A DNA stretch of 64,000 nucleotides. It comes from Thiorhodovibrio frisius (GTDB lineage: Bacteria > Pseudomonadota > Gammaproteobacteria > Chromatiales > Chromatiaceae). Position numbers and translations under genes: made by a program. Positions 18,304-28,473 of this stretch are shown here, piece after piece (positions within the stretch are counted from its first letter, which is position 1; every line of letters begins with the position of its first letter). Where the stretch lies: positions 682,001-746,000 of the forward strand of contig NZ_CP121471.1 of assembly GCF_033954835.1 (NCBI RefSeq), read 5' to 3'. The notes beneath the pieces are model-generated. The model made no database searches. It was given only the letters and a program-made list of their open reading frames with translations, and was not told the DNA's origin.

Positions 18304-20976
18304 TTAAGCTCGCGCCGGCGATTTTTCCAGTCGCCGATGGATTTCCTGGCGCAGGCAGGCCAGTACGGTTTCGCAGCGGATGGGTTCGTCGGCCAGGGTG
18401 GTGATGAAGAACACATCGTCCACCTCTGCGCCGACGGTGGCGATCTTGGCGCTTTGCAGGCGGATGTCGCAGCTTGCAAAGACGCTGCCGACCTCGGCCA
18501 GCAGGCCGGGGCGATCGAGGGTGACCAGGCGCATCATGGTGCGCTGGCGTTTGGGGTCGTCGTTGAAGCTGACCCGGGTTTCGATCGGGAAATGATGATG
18601 CTGGCGCGGCAGGCGCCGGGCGACCTCGAACTTGTCGTTGTCGAGTTGTTCGAGTTCGCGATGTAGCAGGGCACAGAGTTCGTCAGTCTCCTCTCCCTGA
18701 GGAACGGGAAGACCATCGGCGCCGAGCACCTGGAAGCTGTTCATGGCGCCGCCGTCGTCCGTGGTGGTGATGCGGGCATCGACGATATTTAGGCCGAGTT
18801 GATCGAGCAGCGCCGTGGTGCGCACGAACAAATTCTTGCCGTCGCGGGCATGGATGAAGATCTCGCTACAGCCGCGCGGTGCCAGCGAGCGGATGGCCAC
18901 CAGCGGCAGGCCGAGGCGCTCGCTCGCGAGGATTTGCTCGGTTTGCCAGGCAATCTCCTCAGGCGCGGCGGGGGCGAAGAAGTCGGCGCTGAGTTTGTGC
19001 CACAGGTCGCGGCACTGCTCAGCCTCGACGCCGGCGCGGGCGAGGATGCGCATGGCCTCGGTTTGTTTCTGCTCGATCAGATCATCCTGCGCCTGGGGAT
19101 TATCCAGACCGCGCTCGAGCGCATTGCGGGTGCTCAGGTAGAGTTCGCGCAGCAGGGCATCTTTCCAGGAGTTCCAGCGCTTGGGGTTGGTGGCGCGCGA
19201 ATCGGCCACGGTGAGCAGGTAGAGATAATTCAGCCGATTGACATCGCCGACCAGGGTGGCGAATTCCTGAATCACATCCGAGTCGCGGATGTCCTTACGC
19301 TGCGCGGTCAGGGACATTAGCAGGTGGGTCTCGACCAGCCAGACCACCAGGCGGCTGTCGTACTCGCTTAAATGGTGTAGTTGGCAGAAATCCCAAGCAT
19401 CGCGGGCACCGAGCTGGGAATGATCGCCACCGCGCCCCTTGGCGACGTCGTGGAAGAGTCCGCCCAGGTAAAGCAGTTCGCGCTTGGGGATGCGTCGGGC
19501 GATGGCGCTGCACAGCGGAAACTCGTGATCATGCTGGCTGACGCTGAAGCGGCGCAGATTGCGCACCAGCATCAGGGTGTGCTCGTCCACGGTGTAGACG
19601 TGAAAGAGGTCATACTGCATGCGCCCAACAATGTTGGCAAAGGCGGGGATGTAGTGCGCCAACACGCCGTAGCGGTTCATGCGCGTTAGCACCCGGCTGA
19701 GCCCGGTTGGATGGCGAAAAATCTCCATGAACAGGCTGCGGGCGCGCAGATCCTCGCGAAAAACATCATCGATGCGATGGCGACTCTCGCGCACCTGGCG
19801 GATGGTGCTGGCGCGCACGCCTTTGAGCTCGGGATGAAGTTGCAGGATGTGAAAAAGCTCTAGCAACGCGAAGGGGGAGCGGTTGAAAACCTGATCGTGG
19901 GTGACTTCCAGGTAACCGCTGCGGGATTGAAAGCGTTTGTTGATCGGCTGCGGCGGGCCGATGTGATCGTGCAGCACGATGGCCTCGCGGAACAGCTGCA
20001 GCAGCATTTCATTGAGCCGATTGAGCTCCATCACGGCGCGATAGTACTGCTGCATGAACTGTTCGACGGCGAGGTCGGCTTCGGTGTCGGAAAAGCCGAA
20101 TTCGGCCGCCAGGGTGCGCTGGTAGTCGAACAGCAGCCGGTCTTCGCGCCGTCCGGCGAGCCGGTGCAGCGCGAAGCGAATGCGCCACAGTAGCGCCTGA
20201 CTTTCAATCAGGGTGAAATACTCGGTCTGGGTCAGAAAACCATGGCGGACCAGTTCCTCGAAGGCGGTGGTGCCAAAGTGACGCTTGGTGACCCAGGCAA
20301 TCATCTGAATGTCGCGCAGTCCGCCCGGGTTCTCTTTGATGTTGGGCTCGAGGTTGTAGGCGGTGTCGCCGTATTTTTGCCAACGCGCGCGCTGTTCGTG
20401 GCATTTGGCGTCGAAAAAGGCCTCGCTCGGCCAGATTCGCTCGGGCGCAATCGCCTGCTGCATCTCGGCAAACAAGCTTGCGCTGCCGGTGATTAGCCGC
20501 GCTTCGATCAGGTTGGTGATCACGGTCACATCGGCGCGCGCCTGGGTTTGGCACTCGGCTGGCGTCCTGACCGCATGACCGACTTCCAGGCGAATGTCCC
20601 ACAAAAAGGTGAGGAAGGCGCTCAAGGATTCGGCTGTGGTTGCGACCGCCTCGGGCGCCACCAGCATCAGCAGATCGATGTCCGAGGCGGGCATCAGTTC
20701 CTCGCGCCCGTAGCCGCCAACCGCGATCAGCGCGGCCTGGGCGTCATGCGGGCCAAAGTGTTGCCATGCCTGGATCAGCAGTTCGTCGATCAGGTGGCTG
20801 CGGGCATTGGCCAGCGCGCCCACCGGTACCGCCGCATCGAAGGCCTCGGACAGGCGCCCGGTCGCTTGCGCGAGGAGCTCCTTGAAGACGCGAACGCACT
20901 GCTCAGGTGTAGCGCTCGCGAGGCGGTCGCGCTCATCAGAGGTTAGCGGCTGGTGGACGATGGCGTCTGGGGTCAT
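18304..20976 (-). CDS. glnD: Bifunctional uridylyltransferase/uridylyl-removing enzyme GlnD
   Basis: 890 residues from ATG 20976, 7 nt after the map stop. Order of domains: nucleotidyltransferase with GGYGREELMPASDIDLLML, the GlnD UTase-associated domain (PNIKENPGGLRDIQMIAW), HD hydrolase (LFHDVAKGRGGDHSQLGA) and two C-terminal ACT domains (from about 700 and 815; RPGLLAEVGSVFASCDI). It uridylylates and deuridylylates PII according to glutamine level and so controls nitrogen assimilation. In-frame codons upstream belong to overlap with map and are not conserved. Usual length for the family. Confidence 0.96.
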   Translation of the reverse strand: MTPDAIVHQPLTSDERDRLASATPEQCVRVFKELLAQATGRLSEAFDAAVPVGALANARSHLIDELLIQAWQHFGPHDAQAALIAVGGYGREELMPASDIDLLMLVAPEAVATTAESLSAFLTFLWDIRLEVGHAVRTPAECQTQARADVTVITNLIEARLITGSASLFAEMQQAIAPERIWPSEAFFDAKCHEQRARWQKYGDTAYNLEPNIKENPGGLRDIQMIAWVTKRHFGTTAFEELVRHGFLTQTEYFTLIESQALLWRIRFALHRLAGRREDRLLFDYQRTLAAEFGFSDTEADLAVEQFMQQYYRAVMELNRLNEMLLQLFREAIVLHDHIGPPQPINKRFQSRSGYLEVTHDQVFNRSPFALLELFHILQLHPELKGVRASTIRQVRESRHRIDDVFREDLRARSLFMEIFRHPTGLSRVLTRMNRYGVLAHYIPAFANIVGRMQYDLFHVYTVDEHTLMLVRNLRRFSVSQHDHEFPLCSAIARRIPKRELLYLGGLFHDVAKGRGGDHSQLGARDAWDFCQLHHLSEYDSRLVVWLVETHLLMSLTAQRKDIRDSDVIQEFATLVGDVNRLNYLYLLTVADSRATNPKRWNSWKDALLRELYLSTRNALERGLDNPQAQDDLIEQKQTEAMRILARAGVEAEQCRDLWHKLSADFFAPAAPEEIAWQTEQILASERLGLPLVAIRSLAPRGCSEIFIHARDGKNLFVRTTALLDQLGLNIVDARITTTDDGGAMNSFQVLGADGLPVPQGEETDELCALLHRELEQLDNDKFEVARRLPRQHHHFPIETRVSFNDDPKRQRTMMRLVTLDRPGLLAEVGSVFASCDIRLQSAKIATVGAEVDDVFFITTLADEPIRCETVLACLRQEIHRRLEKSPARA

Positions 20977-20983
20977 GTCCTGC

Positions 20984-21766
20984 TCAGGCGGCTTCCATCT
21001 GGGCGCGCTCTTCTTCGCGCAGGGTGAGGATGTCATGACCGCTGGCGGTGACCAGAATGGTGTGTTCCCATTGCGCTGAGAGGCTGCGGTCCTTGGTGAC
21101 AACCGTCCAGCCATCGGGCAGCAGTTTGATAAAGCGTTTGCCCGCATTCACCATGGGCTCGATGGTAAAGCACATGCCAGGCTGCAGCACCAGGCCATCC
21201 CCGGGCTTGCCATAGTGCAGCACCTGGGGCTCCTCGTGGAACTGCCGACCAATGCCATGGCCGCAGTATTCGCGCACCACGGAAAACTTATTGCTTTCGA
21301 CCACCCGCTGCACGGCATAACCGATGTCGCCGAGAGTGACGCCGGGGCGCACGGCCTCGATACCCGCGCGCATCGCCTGTTGGGTGACATCAATCAGCCG
21401 GCTGGCCAGCACCGAGGGTGGGCCGACGGTGAACATCTTGCTGGTATCGCCATGATAGCCGTCTTTGATGACGGTAATGTCGATATTGAGCACGTCGCCT
21501 TTTTTCAGGCGTTTTTGCGACGGAATGCCGTGGCACACCTGGTTGTTGACCGAGGTGCAGATGGACTTGGGAAAGCCGCGATAGTGCAGTGGCGCGGGAA
21601 TGGCCTTCTGCTTTTTGATGATGAACTCATGGCAGAGGCGGTCAAGTTCCTCGGTGGTGACGCCAGGCTCGATGTGTTCGCCGATCATGTCGAGCACCTC
21701 AGCCGCGAGCCGGCCGGCGATGCGCATTTTTTCGATTTCGGCGGGGGTTTTGATGGTAACACTCAT
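20984..21766 (-). CDS. map: Methionine aminopeptidase, type I
   Basis: 260 residues, start ATG 21766. The five metal ligands are recognisable: two aspartates in LNIDITVIKDGYHGDTSKMF, the histidine in YCGHGIGRQFHEEP, and glutamates in FTIEPMVN and QWEHTILV. It removes N-terminal methionine from new proteins. The gene is divergent from rpsB, a common gammaproteobacterial layout, and directly precedes glnD, with which it probably forms a transcript. Ordinary length, no insertions. Confidence 0.97.
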   Translation of the reverse strand: MSVTIKTPAEIEKMRIAGRLAAEVLDMIGEHIEPGVTTEELDRLCHEFIIKKQKAIPAPLHYRGFPKSICTSVNNQVCHGIPSQKRLKKGDVLNIDITVIKDGYHGDTSKMFTVGPPSVLASRLIDVTQQAMRAGIEAVRPGVTLGDIGYAVQRVVESNKFSVVREYCGHGIGRQFHEEPQVLHYGKPGDGLVLQPGMCFTIEPMVNAGKRFIKLLPDGWTVVTKDRSLSAQWEHTILVTASGHDILTLREEERAQMEAA

Positions 21767-22235
21767 GGGTGGGAGTCGATGATGCTGGGCGAGTTGCTCT
21801 GTGGATGATGGATAACAACGGGCGCGAGACGGCAGCGCGCTCGGGTCGCGCGGGGCAAAAAATCAGCGCGTCCCTAATGTGGCTAGATGGGGAGCAAAAT
21901 CCCAATCCGGAACCCGGCCCTGGAGCAGGTGCATCGTTGCCCATGAACAGCCCCCCATGGTATAAGATGCGCCGCGAAGCCGCAAACCGCGCCAACGAGC
22001 CTAGTCTTCAGTCCAGAGCTTCAGTCTAGATGTCGTGGTGAGCGCTTGTGCCCGATGTCCCAACCAGGGTTTTCTGGGCGGTCCGGATCCGGTCGGCTTC
22101 GCGCTCGCGTAGGCGAGAGCAACATCGAGCAAAACATCCAACGCCACACGCGTTCCGACACATGACACTGGGTGCCTCTTAAAGGGAGGTTGTGTGATGG
22201 GGGTCGCGGAGGTTCAACCCAAGCGGAGTAGACAA
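21767..22235. other. Divergent map/rpsB intergenic region
   Basis: 469 bp with no supportable gene. It should contain the map promoter (minus) and the rpsB promoter (plus; candidate listed separately), leaving a leader of about 260 nt for rpsB. In other bacteria the rpsB leader is a target of S2 autoregulation; a structured leader here is therefore expected, but I could not match the known motif by eye. Confidence 0.5.
21937..21966 (+). promoter_or_regulatory. Candidate promoter for the rpsB-tsf operon
   Basis: TTGCCC at 21937-21942 and TATAAG at 21961-21966 with an 18-nt spacer. TGG directly before the -10 gives an extended TGnTATAAG element. It points toward rpsB and is the best promoter-like match in the divergent region. 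Confidence 0.5.
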
Positions 22236-23009
22236 ATGACAGACGTTTCCATGCGCCAGATGCTACAGGCTGGCGTGCATTTCGGGCATCAAACTCGCTA
22301 CTGGAACCCGAAGATGGGTGCTTACATCTTCGGCCATCGCAACAAAATTCACATCATCAACCTGGAGCGGACCCTGCCGCTGTTTCAGGACGCGATGAAT
22401 TATCTCGGCAAGCTCGCATCCAATGGTGGGCGCATTCTCTTCGTCGGCACCAAGCGCGCCGCGCACGATCCTGTCCGTGAGGAGGCGCAGCGCTGTGGGA
22501 TGCCTTATGTGAACCATCGCTGGCTCGGCGGCATGCTGACCAACTTCCAGACAGTGCGCAAATCCATCCAACGGCTGAAGGAACTCGAGGCCATGTTCGA
22601 GGACGGCAGCATTGAGCGCTTCGGCAAAAAGGAGGCGCTGACGCTGAGTCGCGAGCGGGACAAACTTGACCTGAGCCTGGGCGGCATCAAGAACATGGCA
22701 AATCTGCCGGATGCGCTCTTCGTCATTGATGTTGGCCATGAGCGCATCGCGATCACCGAGGCGAACAAGCTTGGCATTCCTATTGTCGGCGTGGTCGACA
22801 CCAATAATGACCCGGGCTCGGTGGATTATGTGATCCCGGGCAATGACGATGCTATTCGCGCCGTGCGCTTGTACATTGAGTCGGCCGCTTCGGCTATTCT
22901 GGACGGTCGCCAGACCGCTGCGGCCATGGCCGGTGGTCGCAATGCCGATGGCGCTGAGTTCTTGCCCGAGGCCGAGCCGGCTGCGACTGAGGAAGCTGCT
23001 GCGTCCTGA
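22236..23009 (+). CDS. rpsB: 30S ribosomal protein S2
   Basis: 257 residues from ATG 22236 (GGAG upstream; an earlier in-frame ATG at 22194 adds a non-conserved leader). Typical S2: [20 protein letters not shown], then [35 protein letters not shown], and [24 protein letters not shown]. The C-terminal tail is acidic and Ala-rich. First gene of the rpsB-tsf-pyrH-frr run. Around its stop codon an 11-nt sequence is duplicated, and a strong hairpin follows before tsf. Confidence 0.98.
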   Translation: MTDVSMRQMLQAGVHFGHQTRYWNPKMGAYIFGHRNKIHIINLERTLPLFQDAMNYLGKLASNGGRILFVGTKRAAHDPVREEAQRCGMPYVNHRWLGGMLTNFQTVRKSIQRLKELEAMFEDGSIERFGKKEALTLSRERDKLDLSLGGIKNMANLPDALFVIDVGHERIAITEANKLGIPIVGVVDTNNDPGSVDYVIPGNDDAIRAVRLYIESAASAILDGRQTAAAMAGGRNADGAEFLPEAEPAATEEAAAS

Positions 23010-23032
23010 TCAGCCGCGTCCTGATCGATAGC

Positions 23033-23059
23033 ACTGCCCGGCTGTTGCGGCCGGGCAGT
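23033..23059 (+). terminator. Hairpin between rpsB and tsf (attenuator-like)
   Basis: A perfect 10-bp GC-rich stem, ACTGCCCGGC at 23033-23042 with GCCGGGCAGT at 23050-23059, and a 7-nt loop. No T-run follows, so it is more likely to slow polymerase or protect the rpsB mRNA end than to terminate fully. A partial terminator at this place is known in E. coli. Confidence 0.5.
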
Positions 23060-23141
23060 CATTGTGCCCGCAGGGCCAAGCTGCGGTGGCCCGTATCGCG
23101 GGCTGACTGCTGACAGAATTTTTTACTGATTGGGGGATTTC

Positions 23142-24023
23142 ATGGCAATCACGGCCAGTCTGGTCAAAGAGCTTCGGGAACGCACCGGGGCTGGAATGAT
23201 GGAATGCAAAAAGGCGCTGGTGGAAACCGCCGGCGACATTGATGCCGCAATTGAGGCTATGCGCAAGTCGGGGCAGGCCAAGGCAGCCAAAAAGGCTGGG
23301 CGCACCGCCGCCGACGGTGTGGTGGAAATTCGCGTTTCCGACGATGGCAAGCAGGCCGTGGTGCTGGAGATCAACAGCGAGACCGACTTTGTTGCCAAGG
23401 ACGAGAACTTCGCCGCCTTCGCCGCCGCCGCCGCAGATGCCGCGCTGGCGGCCGATGTTGAGGATGCCGCCGCTCTGGCTGCACTGACCCTGGCCTCGGG
23501 TGAGACCGTCGACGCCGCGCGCGAGGCGCTGATCGCCAAGGTGGGCGAGAACATTCAGCTGCGTCGTTTGCTGCGCTTCAGCAACTGCGAGGGTCGCTTG
23601 CATCATTATCGCCACGGCACCCGCATCGGCGTGGTGGTTGAACTGATTGACGGCGATGAGATGCTTGGCCGCGACATCGCCATGCACATCGCCGCCACTA
23701 ATCCGGGCTGGGTGAGCGAGGATCAGGTGCCTGCTGATGCCGTGGCCAAGGAGCGCGAGATTTTTCGCGCCCAGGCGCTCGACAGTGGCAAGCCCGAGAA
23801 CATCATCGATAAAATCACCGAGGGACGGGTGCGCAAATTCTTTGAGGAAGTTACCCTGCACGGCCAGGCCTTCGTCAAGGACGCTGAGCAGAGCGTCGGC
23901 CAGTTGCTGAAAAAGGCCGGCGCCAAGGTCAAGCGCTTTGCGCGCTTCGAAGTCGGCGAAGGCATCGAGAAGAAAACCGAGAATTTTGCCGAGGAAGTCC
24001 AGGCCCAAGCGCGCGGCGCCTAA
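23142..24023 (+). CDS. tsf: Translation elongation factor Ts
   Basis: 293 residues from ATG 23142. The N-terminal UBA-like motif [19 protein letters not shown] is followed by the conserved [14 protein letters not shown], the TDFV loop that inserts into EF-Tu, and by the C-terminal core [19 protein letters not shown]. It recharges EF-Tu with GTP. An Ala-rich run ([17 protein letters not shown]) lies in the first core subdomain. Downstream of rpsB as usual; 102 nt precede pyrH. Confidence 0.98.
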   Translation: MAITASLVKELRERTGAGMMECKKALVETAGDIDAAIEAMRKSGQAKAAKKAGRTAADGVVEIRVSDDGKQAVVLEINSETDFVAKDENFAAFAAAAADAALAADVEDAAALAALTLASGETVDAAREALIAKVGENIQLRRLLRFSNCEGRLHHYRHGTRIGVVVELIDGDEMLGRDIAMHIAATNPGWVSEDQVPADAVAKEREIFRAQALDSGKPENIIDKITEGRVRKFFEEVTLHGQAFVKDAEQSVGQLLKKAGAKVKRFARFEVGEGIEKKTENFAEEVQAQARGA

Positions 24024-24081
24024 GTCATTGCATCTGAGTCATTAAGTCTGAACCAGTCTAGGCTGTCTGACATCCAAACCG

Positions 24082-24113
24082 GCACCCAAGCCAGCACCCA
24101 AGCCAGCACCAAG
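24082..24113. repeat. Short tandem repeat upstream of pyrH
   Basis: GCACCCAAGCCA occurs twice in tandem (24082-24105) with a partial third copy (GCACCAAG to 24113). It ends just before the pyrH ribosome binding site. Probably slippage-generated and possibly variable in length between strains. Confidence 0.6.
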
Positions 24114-24125
24114 AACGGAGCCTCC

Positions 24126-24860
24126 ATGCCGCATCGTCGGATTCTGCTGAAGCTGAGCGGGGAAGCCCTGCTCGGCGACGCGCCCTGCGGGATCGACCCG
24201 GCGGTGTTGAACCGCATTGCCGCCGAGGTGGCCGAGGTGCTCGCCGCCGGGACTCAGATCGCTCTGGTGATTGGCGGCGGCAATATCTTTCGCGGTGCCG
24301 GTTTGGCCGGCGCGGGCATGGACAGGGTCACCGCCGATCAGATGGGCATGCTTGCCACTGTGATGAATGCCCTGGCCATGCAGGACGCACTCGAGCGCAT
24401 TGAGGTGCCAACCCGCGTGATGTCGGCGCTCAAAATCAACCAGGTGTGCGAGGACTACATCCGCCGGCGCGCGGTGGCCCACCTTGATGCCGGGCGGGTG
24501 GCGATTTTTGCCGCTGGTATTGGCAGTCCGTTCTTCACCACCGATTCGGCTGCCAGCCTGCGCGCCATTGAAATCGGTGCGGATCTGCTGATTAAGGCCA
24601 CCAAGGTCGATGGCATTTATTCAGCCGACCCTGTGACGCATCCCGATGCGGTGCTGTATCCTCGACTCACTTACGATCAGGCCTTGCGCGAAAACCTCAA
24701 AGTGATGGACGCCACCGCCATTGTGCTGTGTCGCGACAACCAGGTGCCGCTGCGAGTGATGAACATTTACGAGCCGGGAGCGCTGGTGCGGGCCGCAGCC
24801 GGCGAGGATATTGGCTCCCTTGTAGAAAGTGAACCGGCAGAGAGCGAACCCAAAGAATGA
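24126..24860 (+). CDS. pyrH: UMP kinase
   Basis: 244 residues, ATG 24126 with GGAG 5 nt upstream. Amino-acid-kinase fold: [12 protein letters not shown] at the start, [28 protein letters not shown], and [32 protein letters not shown]. It phosphorylates UMP to UDP with ATP and is regulated by GTP and UTP. The C-terminal tail after the core ([13 protein letters not shown]) is a short acidic extension. Stop overlaps frr by ATGA, so translation is coupled. Confidence 0.97.
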   Translation: MPHRRILLKLSGEALLGDAPCGIDPAVLNRIAAEVAEVLAAGTQIALVIGGGNIFRGAGLAGAGMDRVTADQMGMLATVMNALAMQDALERIEVPTRVMSALKINQVCEDYIRRRAVAHLDAGRVAIFAAGIGSPFFTTDSAASLRAIEIGADLLIKATKVDGIYSADPVTHPDAVLYPRLTYDQALRENLKVMDATAIVLCRDNQVPLRVMNIYEPGALVRAAAGEDIGSLVESEPAESEPKE

Positions 24861-25414
24861 TCGACGACATCAAGCAAAATGCCGCTGAGCGCATGGCCAA
24901 GAGCGTCGAGGCGCTCGGTCATGAGTTGGCGAAAATTCGTACGGGCCGCGCCCATCCGTCGCTGCTCGATCATCTCAAGGTGTCCTACTACGGCTCCGAG
25001 GTGCCCATCTCGCAGGTGGCCAACGTCGCGGCAGAGGACGCCCGTACCCTGACGGTGACGCCTTGGGAGCGGAACATGGTGTCCGTGGTTGAAAAGGCCA
25101 TTATCCAGTCCGATCTGGGCGTGAACCCTAACACCGCCGGCACAGTCATCCGCGTGCCCATGCCGCAGTTGACCGAAGAGCGCCGGCGCGACCTGCAGCG
25201 CATCGCCCGTCACGAGGCCGAGCAGGCAAAGGTGGCGGTGCGCAACATCCGCCGAGACGCCAACAACGACCTCAAAGAACTGGTCAAGGAAAAGCTCATC
25301 TCCGAGGACGACGAACACCGTGGTCAGGAAATCGTGCAAAAGCTGACGGATCAGCACGTCAAGGAAGTCGATCAAGTCCTGGAGCGCAAAGAAGCCGACC
25401 TGATGGCGATCTGA
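24857..25414 (+). CDS. frr: Ribosome recycling factor
   Basis: 185 residues, usual length. Conserved features: [26 protein letters not shown], then [14 protein letters not shown], and the C-terminal helix part [24 protein letters not shown]. With EF-G it splits post-termination ribosomes. It overlaps pyrH at the start by 4 nt and uppS at the end by 1 nt (TGATG), consistent with tight translational coupling. Confidence 0.98.
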   Translation: MIDDIKQNAAERMAKSVEALGHELAKIRTGRAHPSLLDHLKVSYYGSEVPISQVANVAAEDARTLTVTPWERNMVSVVEKAIIQSDLGVNPNTAGTVIRVPMPQLTEERRRDLQRIARHEAEQAKVAVRNIRRDANNDLKELVKEKLISEDDEHRGQEIVQKLTDQHVKEVDQVLERKEADLMAI

Positions 25415-26367
25415 TGACTCCGAGTTCCTCCTGGGAGTTGTTGCCGGAACCTTCCTCGACATCGCCGCCAGCGCGGGCGGCAGGACTAGACGTCGGTCAG
25501 AGTCAAGGGTCTGCTTCGGGTCGCGAACCGAAGGTACCATCTCCGGGTTTGCCAACGCATGTGGCGATTGTCATGGATGGCAATGGCCGTTGGGCCCGCC
25601 AGCGCGGTTTGCCGCGCACCGCTGGGCACAGGGCTGGTGCGAAAAGTGTGCGCGCGGTTGTGGAGGAATGCCTGCGCCGGGGCATTTCGGCATTAACTAT
25701 TTTCGCGTTCAGCAGCGAAAACTGGCAACGGCCAAAATCCGAAGTCAGAGTCCTGATCGAGCTCTTTATGAGCACTTTGCGCACGGAAATGCGCCGACTG
25801 GTCGAGCATGACGTGCGCTTTCGGGTGATTGGCGATTTGAGCGCCTTCTCGGAGAAGTTTCAGCGCCAGGTGCGCGAGGGTGAGCAGAACACGCGCAACA
25901 ACCAGGCGCTGACCCTGCAAGTGGCGGTCAACTACGGTGGGCGTTGGGATATTGCTCAGGCGGTGCGCGCTCTGGCCGGTGAGTTGATGGCTGGGCGCCT
26001 GGATCTGGATGCGATCAACGAGGCAGCCATTGGCGAGCGCCTGGCAACCTCTGGCTTGCCAGATCCCGATTTATTCATCCGCACCGGCGGCGAGAAGCGG
26101 CTCAGCAACTTTCTGCTGTGGCAGTCGGCCTACAGTGAAATGTATTTTTCCGAGCTGATGTGGCCCGAGTTTGATGCCGATGCCCTTGCGCTGGCCTTGG
26201 CCGATTTTGCCCGACGACAGCGGCGGTTTGGCCGCACCGGCGAGCAGGTCGGCGATGGCCGCAAAGACAAGGCGGCGAGAATCTCCAAGGCGGCTTCCGA
26301 CTCGGACGATGCGCAACACCTGGATGCCATGGCCACCTCGGCTCAACCATCGCGGGATGTGGCCTGA
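25414..26367 (+). CDS. uppS: Undecaprenyl diphosphate synthase
   Basis: 317 residues from ATG 25414. Catalytic motif HVAIVMDGNGRWARQRG with D55, then SSENWQRPKSEV, NYGGRWDI and the C-terminal PDLFIRTGGEKRLSNFLLWQ with SELMWPEFD. It makes the C55 lipid carrier for cell-wall and LPS polymers. It is longer than the usual 240-250 residues: about 30 extra Ser/Pro-rich residues precede the core, and about 45 polar residues follow it. The start is fixed by overlap with frr; the next in-frame ATG (25573) lies inside the catalytic motif. Confidence 0.96.
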   Translation: MTPSSSWELLPEPSSTSPPARAAGLDVGQSQGSASGREPKVPSPGLPTHVAIVMDGNGRWARQRGLPRTAGHRAGAKSVRAVVEECLRRGISALTIFAFSSENWQRPKSEVRVLIELFMSTLRTEMRRLVEHDVRFRVIGDLSAFSEKFQRQVREGEQNTRNNQALTLQVAVNYGGRWDIAQAVRALAGELMAGRLDLDAINEAAIGERLATSGLPDPDLFIRTGGEKRLSNFLLWQSAYSEMYFSELMWPEFDADALALALADFARRQRRFGRTGEQVGDGRKDKAARISKAASDSDDAQHLDAMATSAQPSRDVA

Positions 26368-26404
26368 TTAGGTCAATCCCGACCCATTGAATTCTCTGTC
26401 CGCT

Positions 26405-27256
26405 ATGTCTGACTCCAATTCGACAGGCATGTCAGGAGCGTTGCGCGAACGTTTCTGGACCGCCTTGATGCTTGCGCTGGCAACCACGGGAGCCGTCCTC
26501 TGGTTGCCCACCGCAGGCTTGGCGGTCGCGCTGGTGCCAGCGATCGGTTTGGCGGCTTGGGAACTTTCGTTGCTGCTCGGATTGACCAGCAATTTCTCGC
26601 GCTGGGGTTATCTCTTGGCAGTGCTTGCGGTCATGGGGTTGTGCTGGTTTGCCGGTTTGCCGGGGGAGTCCCTGCCAATCTTGCTGCCGGTGGCGCTTTT
26701 CTGGTTCCTTTTGATGCCCGTCGTTTTTCGTATTGGTGTCGTCCACCCGGCCAAGGCAGCTGATTGGTGGATGCTGCTGTTATCCGTTCCGGTCATTACA
26801 TCCTGTTGGATTGGCCTCCTGGCGCTGCATTTGCTACCCGATGGCGGCCGCTGGATGGTGCTCTTTTTCCTGTCGTTGGTGTGGTTGACGGATATCGGTG
26901 CCTATTTTGCCGGACGCCGCTTCGGGCGGCGCAAGCTCGCTCCCACTGTTAGCCCGGGGAAAACTGTCGAGGGCGTGATGGGCGGCCTGCTTGCTGCTGG
27001 CCTTTGGAGTCTGATGTTGTTGCCGGTAGCCGGGGATGCACTGTCCTGGCTGTGGCTGGCGCTGCTGTGCATGCTGACGGCTGGGGTGTCAGTGGTAGGA
27101 GATTTGCTTGAGAGCTGGCTCAAGCGTCGTCGCAATCTCAAGGATGCTGGCTCCCTGCTGCCGGGCCATGGTGGCGTGCTTGACCGGGTCGACAGTCTGC
27201 TCGCTGCCGCACCTGTGTTTGCGCTTGGTTTTCTGCTGTGGGGGGCGACAGGATGA
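26405..27256 (+). CDS. cdsA: Phosphatidate cytidylyltransferase
   Basis: 283 residues from ATG 26405; an in-frame TTG at 26387 is less likely. Multi-pass inner-membrane protein. The family signature is the C-terminal [29 protein letters not shown], preceded by the conserved [20 protein letters not shown] and [13 protein letters not shown]. It makes CDP-diacylglycerol for phospholipid synthesis. Overlaps dxr by ATGA. The order uppS-cdsA-dxr-rseP is standard in gammaproteobacteria. Confidence 0.96.
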   Translation: MSDSNSTGMSGALRERFWTALMLALATTGAVLWLPTAGLAVALVPAIGLAAWELSLLLGLTSNFSRWGYLLAVLAVMGLCWFAGLPGESLPILLPVALFWFLLMPVVFRIGVVHPAKAADWWMLLLSVPVITSCWIGLLALHLLPDGGRWMVLFFLSLVWLTDIGAYFAGRRFGRRKLAPTVSPGKTVEGVMGGLLAAGLWSLMLLPVAGDALSWLWLALLCMLTAGVSVVGDLLESWLKRRRNLKDAGSLLPGHGGVLDRVDSLLAAAPVFALGFLLWGATG

Positions 27257-28470
27257 TTGGCATCGCCGTGCTTGGCTCGACCGGCTCTATTGGCGTCAGT
27301 ACCCTGGATGTGGTGCGGCGTCATCCGCAACGTTTCCGCGTCGTGGCGCTGAGCGCGCATCGCAATGTCGAACGCATGGCCGAGCAGTGTCGCGCCGTCA
27401 GGCCGCGCTTTGCCGTGATGGTCGATGTCGAGGCTGCCGGGCAGCTACGCGATGCTTTGTCCGATATTTCTGATCCGCCGGAGGTGTTGGCAGGGGCGGA
27501 GGCTCTCGAGCAGATTGCGACCCTGCCTGAGGTGGATGCTGTGATGGCGGCCATTGTCGGCGCCGCCGGACTTATGTCCACCCTGGCTGCGGCCAAGGCT
27601 GGCAAGCGGTTGCTGCTCGCCAATAAAGAAGCTTTGGTGGTCGCGGGCGCGATTCTGATGCGTGCCGTGGCGGAGTCGGGGGCCGAGTTACTGCCGATTG
27701 ATAGCGAACACAATGCTATTTTCCAATGTCTGCCGTCGCAACGACCGGACGGCCTGGTGCCTGCTGGTGTCGAGCGGATTCTATTGACGGCTTCCGGCGG
27801 TCCCTTTCGCAACACGCCGGCTGCCGATTTGGCGCGGGTGACGCCCGAGCAGGCTTGTGCGCACCCCAATTGGAGCATGGGACGGAAAATTTCCGTCGAC
27901 TCCGCCACCATGATGAACAAGGGACTCGAGATCATCGAGGCCTGCTGGCTGTTCGATACCCCGCCCGAGCGTATTCAAGTAGTGGTGCATCCGCAAAGTG
28001 TGATTCATTCCATGGTGCAGTACAACGACGGCTCGGTGCTGGCGCAGCTTGGTAATCCCGATATGCGCACACCGATCGCCCACGCATTGGGCTGGCCGGA
28101 GCGTATCGCCTCGGGCGTGGACATGCTGGATATTTTCTCCGTTGCTAGGCTGGATTTTGAACCGCCAGCGCCTGATCGGTTTCCCTGCCTTCGGCTTGCG
28201 TATCGCGCGGCGCGTGAGGGTGGTACGGCGCCTGTGGTGCTGAACGCAGCCAATGAGATCGCCGTGGCGGCCTTTCTCGATGAACGCATCGGCTTTACCG
28301 ACATCGGTCGGATTGTTGAAACGGCCATGGACCAGATGCCCGCAGTGCCGGTGGATGGAAACGGCCCGCAACAGGGGCTGGCTCAGGTGCTGGAGGTTGA
28401 TCGCCAAGCGCGCGTGCTCGCGGAACAGGCCGTCGACAGACTGGGTGCGCCGATGCGGCGCCAGGGGTGA
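27253..28470 (+). CDS. dxr: 1-deoxy-D-xylulose 5-phosphate reductoisomerase
   Basis: 405 residues from ATG 27253. NADPH-binding start [19 protein letters not shown], then [28 protein letters not shown] with metal-binding residues, LTASGGPFR, and the [22 protein letters not shown] catalytic region. Second step of the methylerythritol-phosphate route to isoprenoids, feeding the undecaprenyl synthase encoded two genes upstream. Four nucleotides separate its stop from the rseP start. Confidence 0.97.
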   Translation: MIGIAVLGSTGSIGVSTLDVVRRHPQRFRVVALSAHRNVERMAEQCRAVRPRFAVMVDVEAAGQLRDALSDISDPPEVLAGAEALEQIATLPEVDAVMAAIVGAAGLMSTLAAAKAGKRLLLANKEALVVAGAILMRAVAESGAELLPIDSEHNAIFQCLPSQRPDGLVPAGVERILLTASGGPFRNTPAADLARVTPEQACAHPNWSMGRKISVDSATMMNKGLEIIEACWLFDTPPERIQVVVHPQSVIHSMVQYNDGSVLAQLGNPDMRTPIAHALGWPERIASGVDMLDIFSVARLDFEPPAPDRFPCLRLAYRAAREGGTAPVVLNAANEIAVAAFLDERIGFTDIGRIVETAMDQMPAVPVDGNGPQQGLAQVLEVDRQARVLAEQAVDRLGAPMRRQG

Positions 28471-28473
28471 AGC

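Noticed and set aside
23010-24008. Minus-strand open frame of 332 codons over tsf
   Set aside because: Exact shadow of tsf, with no start-site signal and no recognisable motif.
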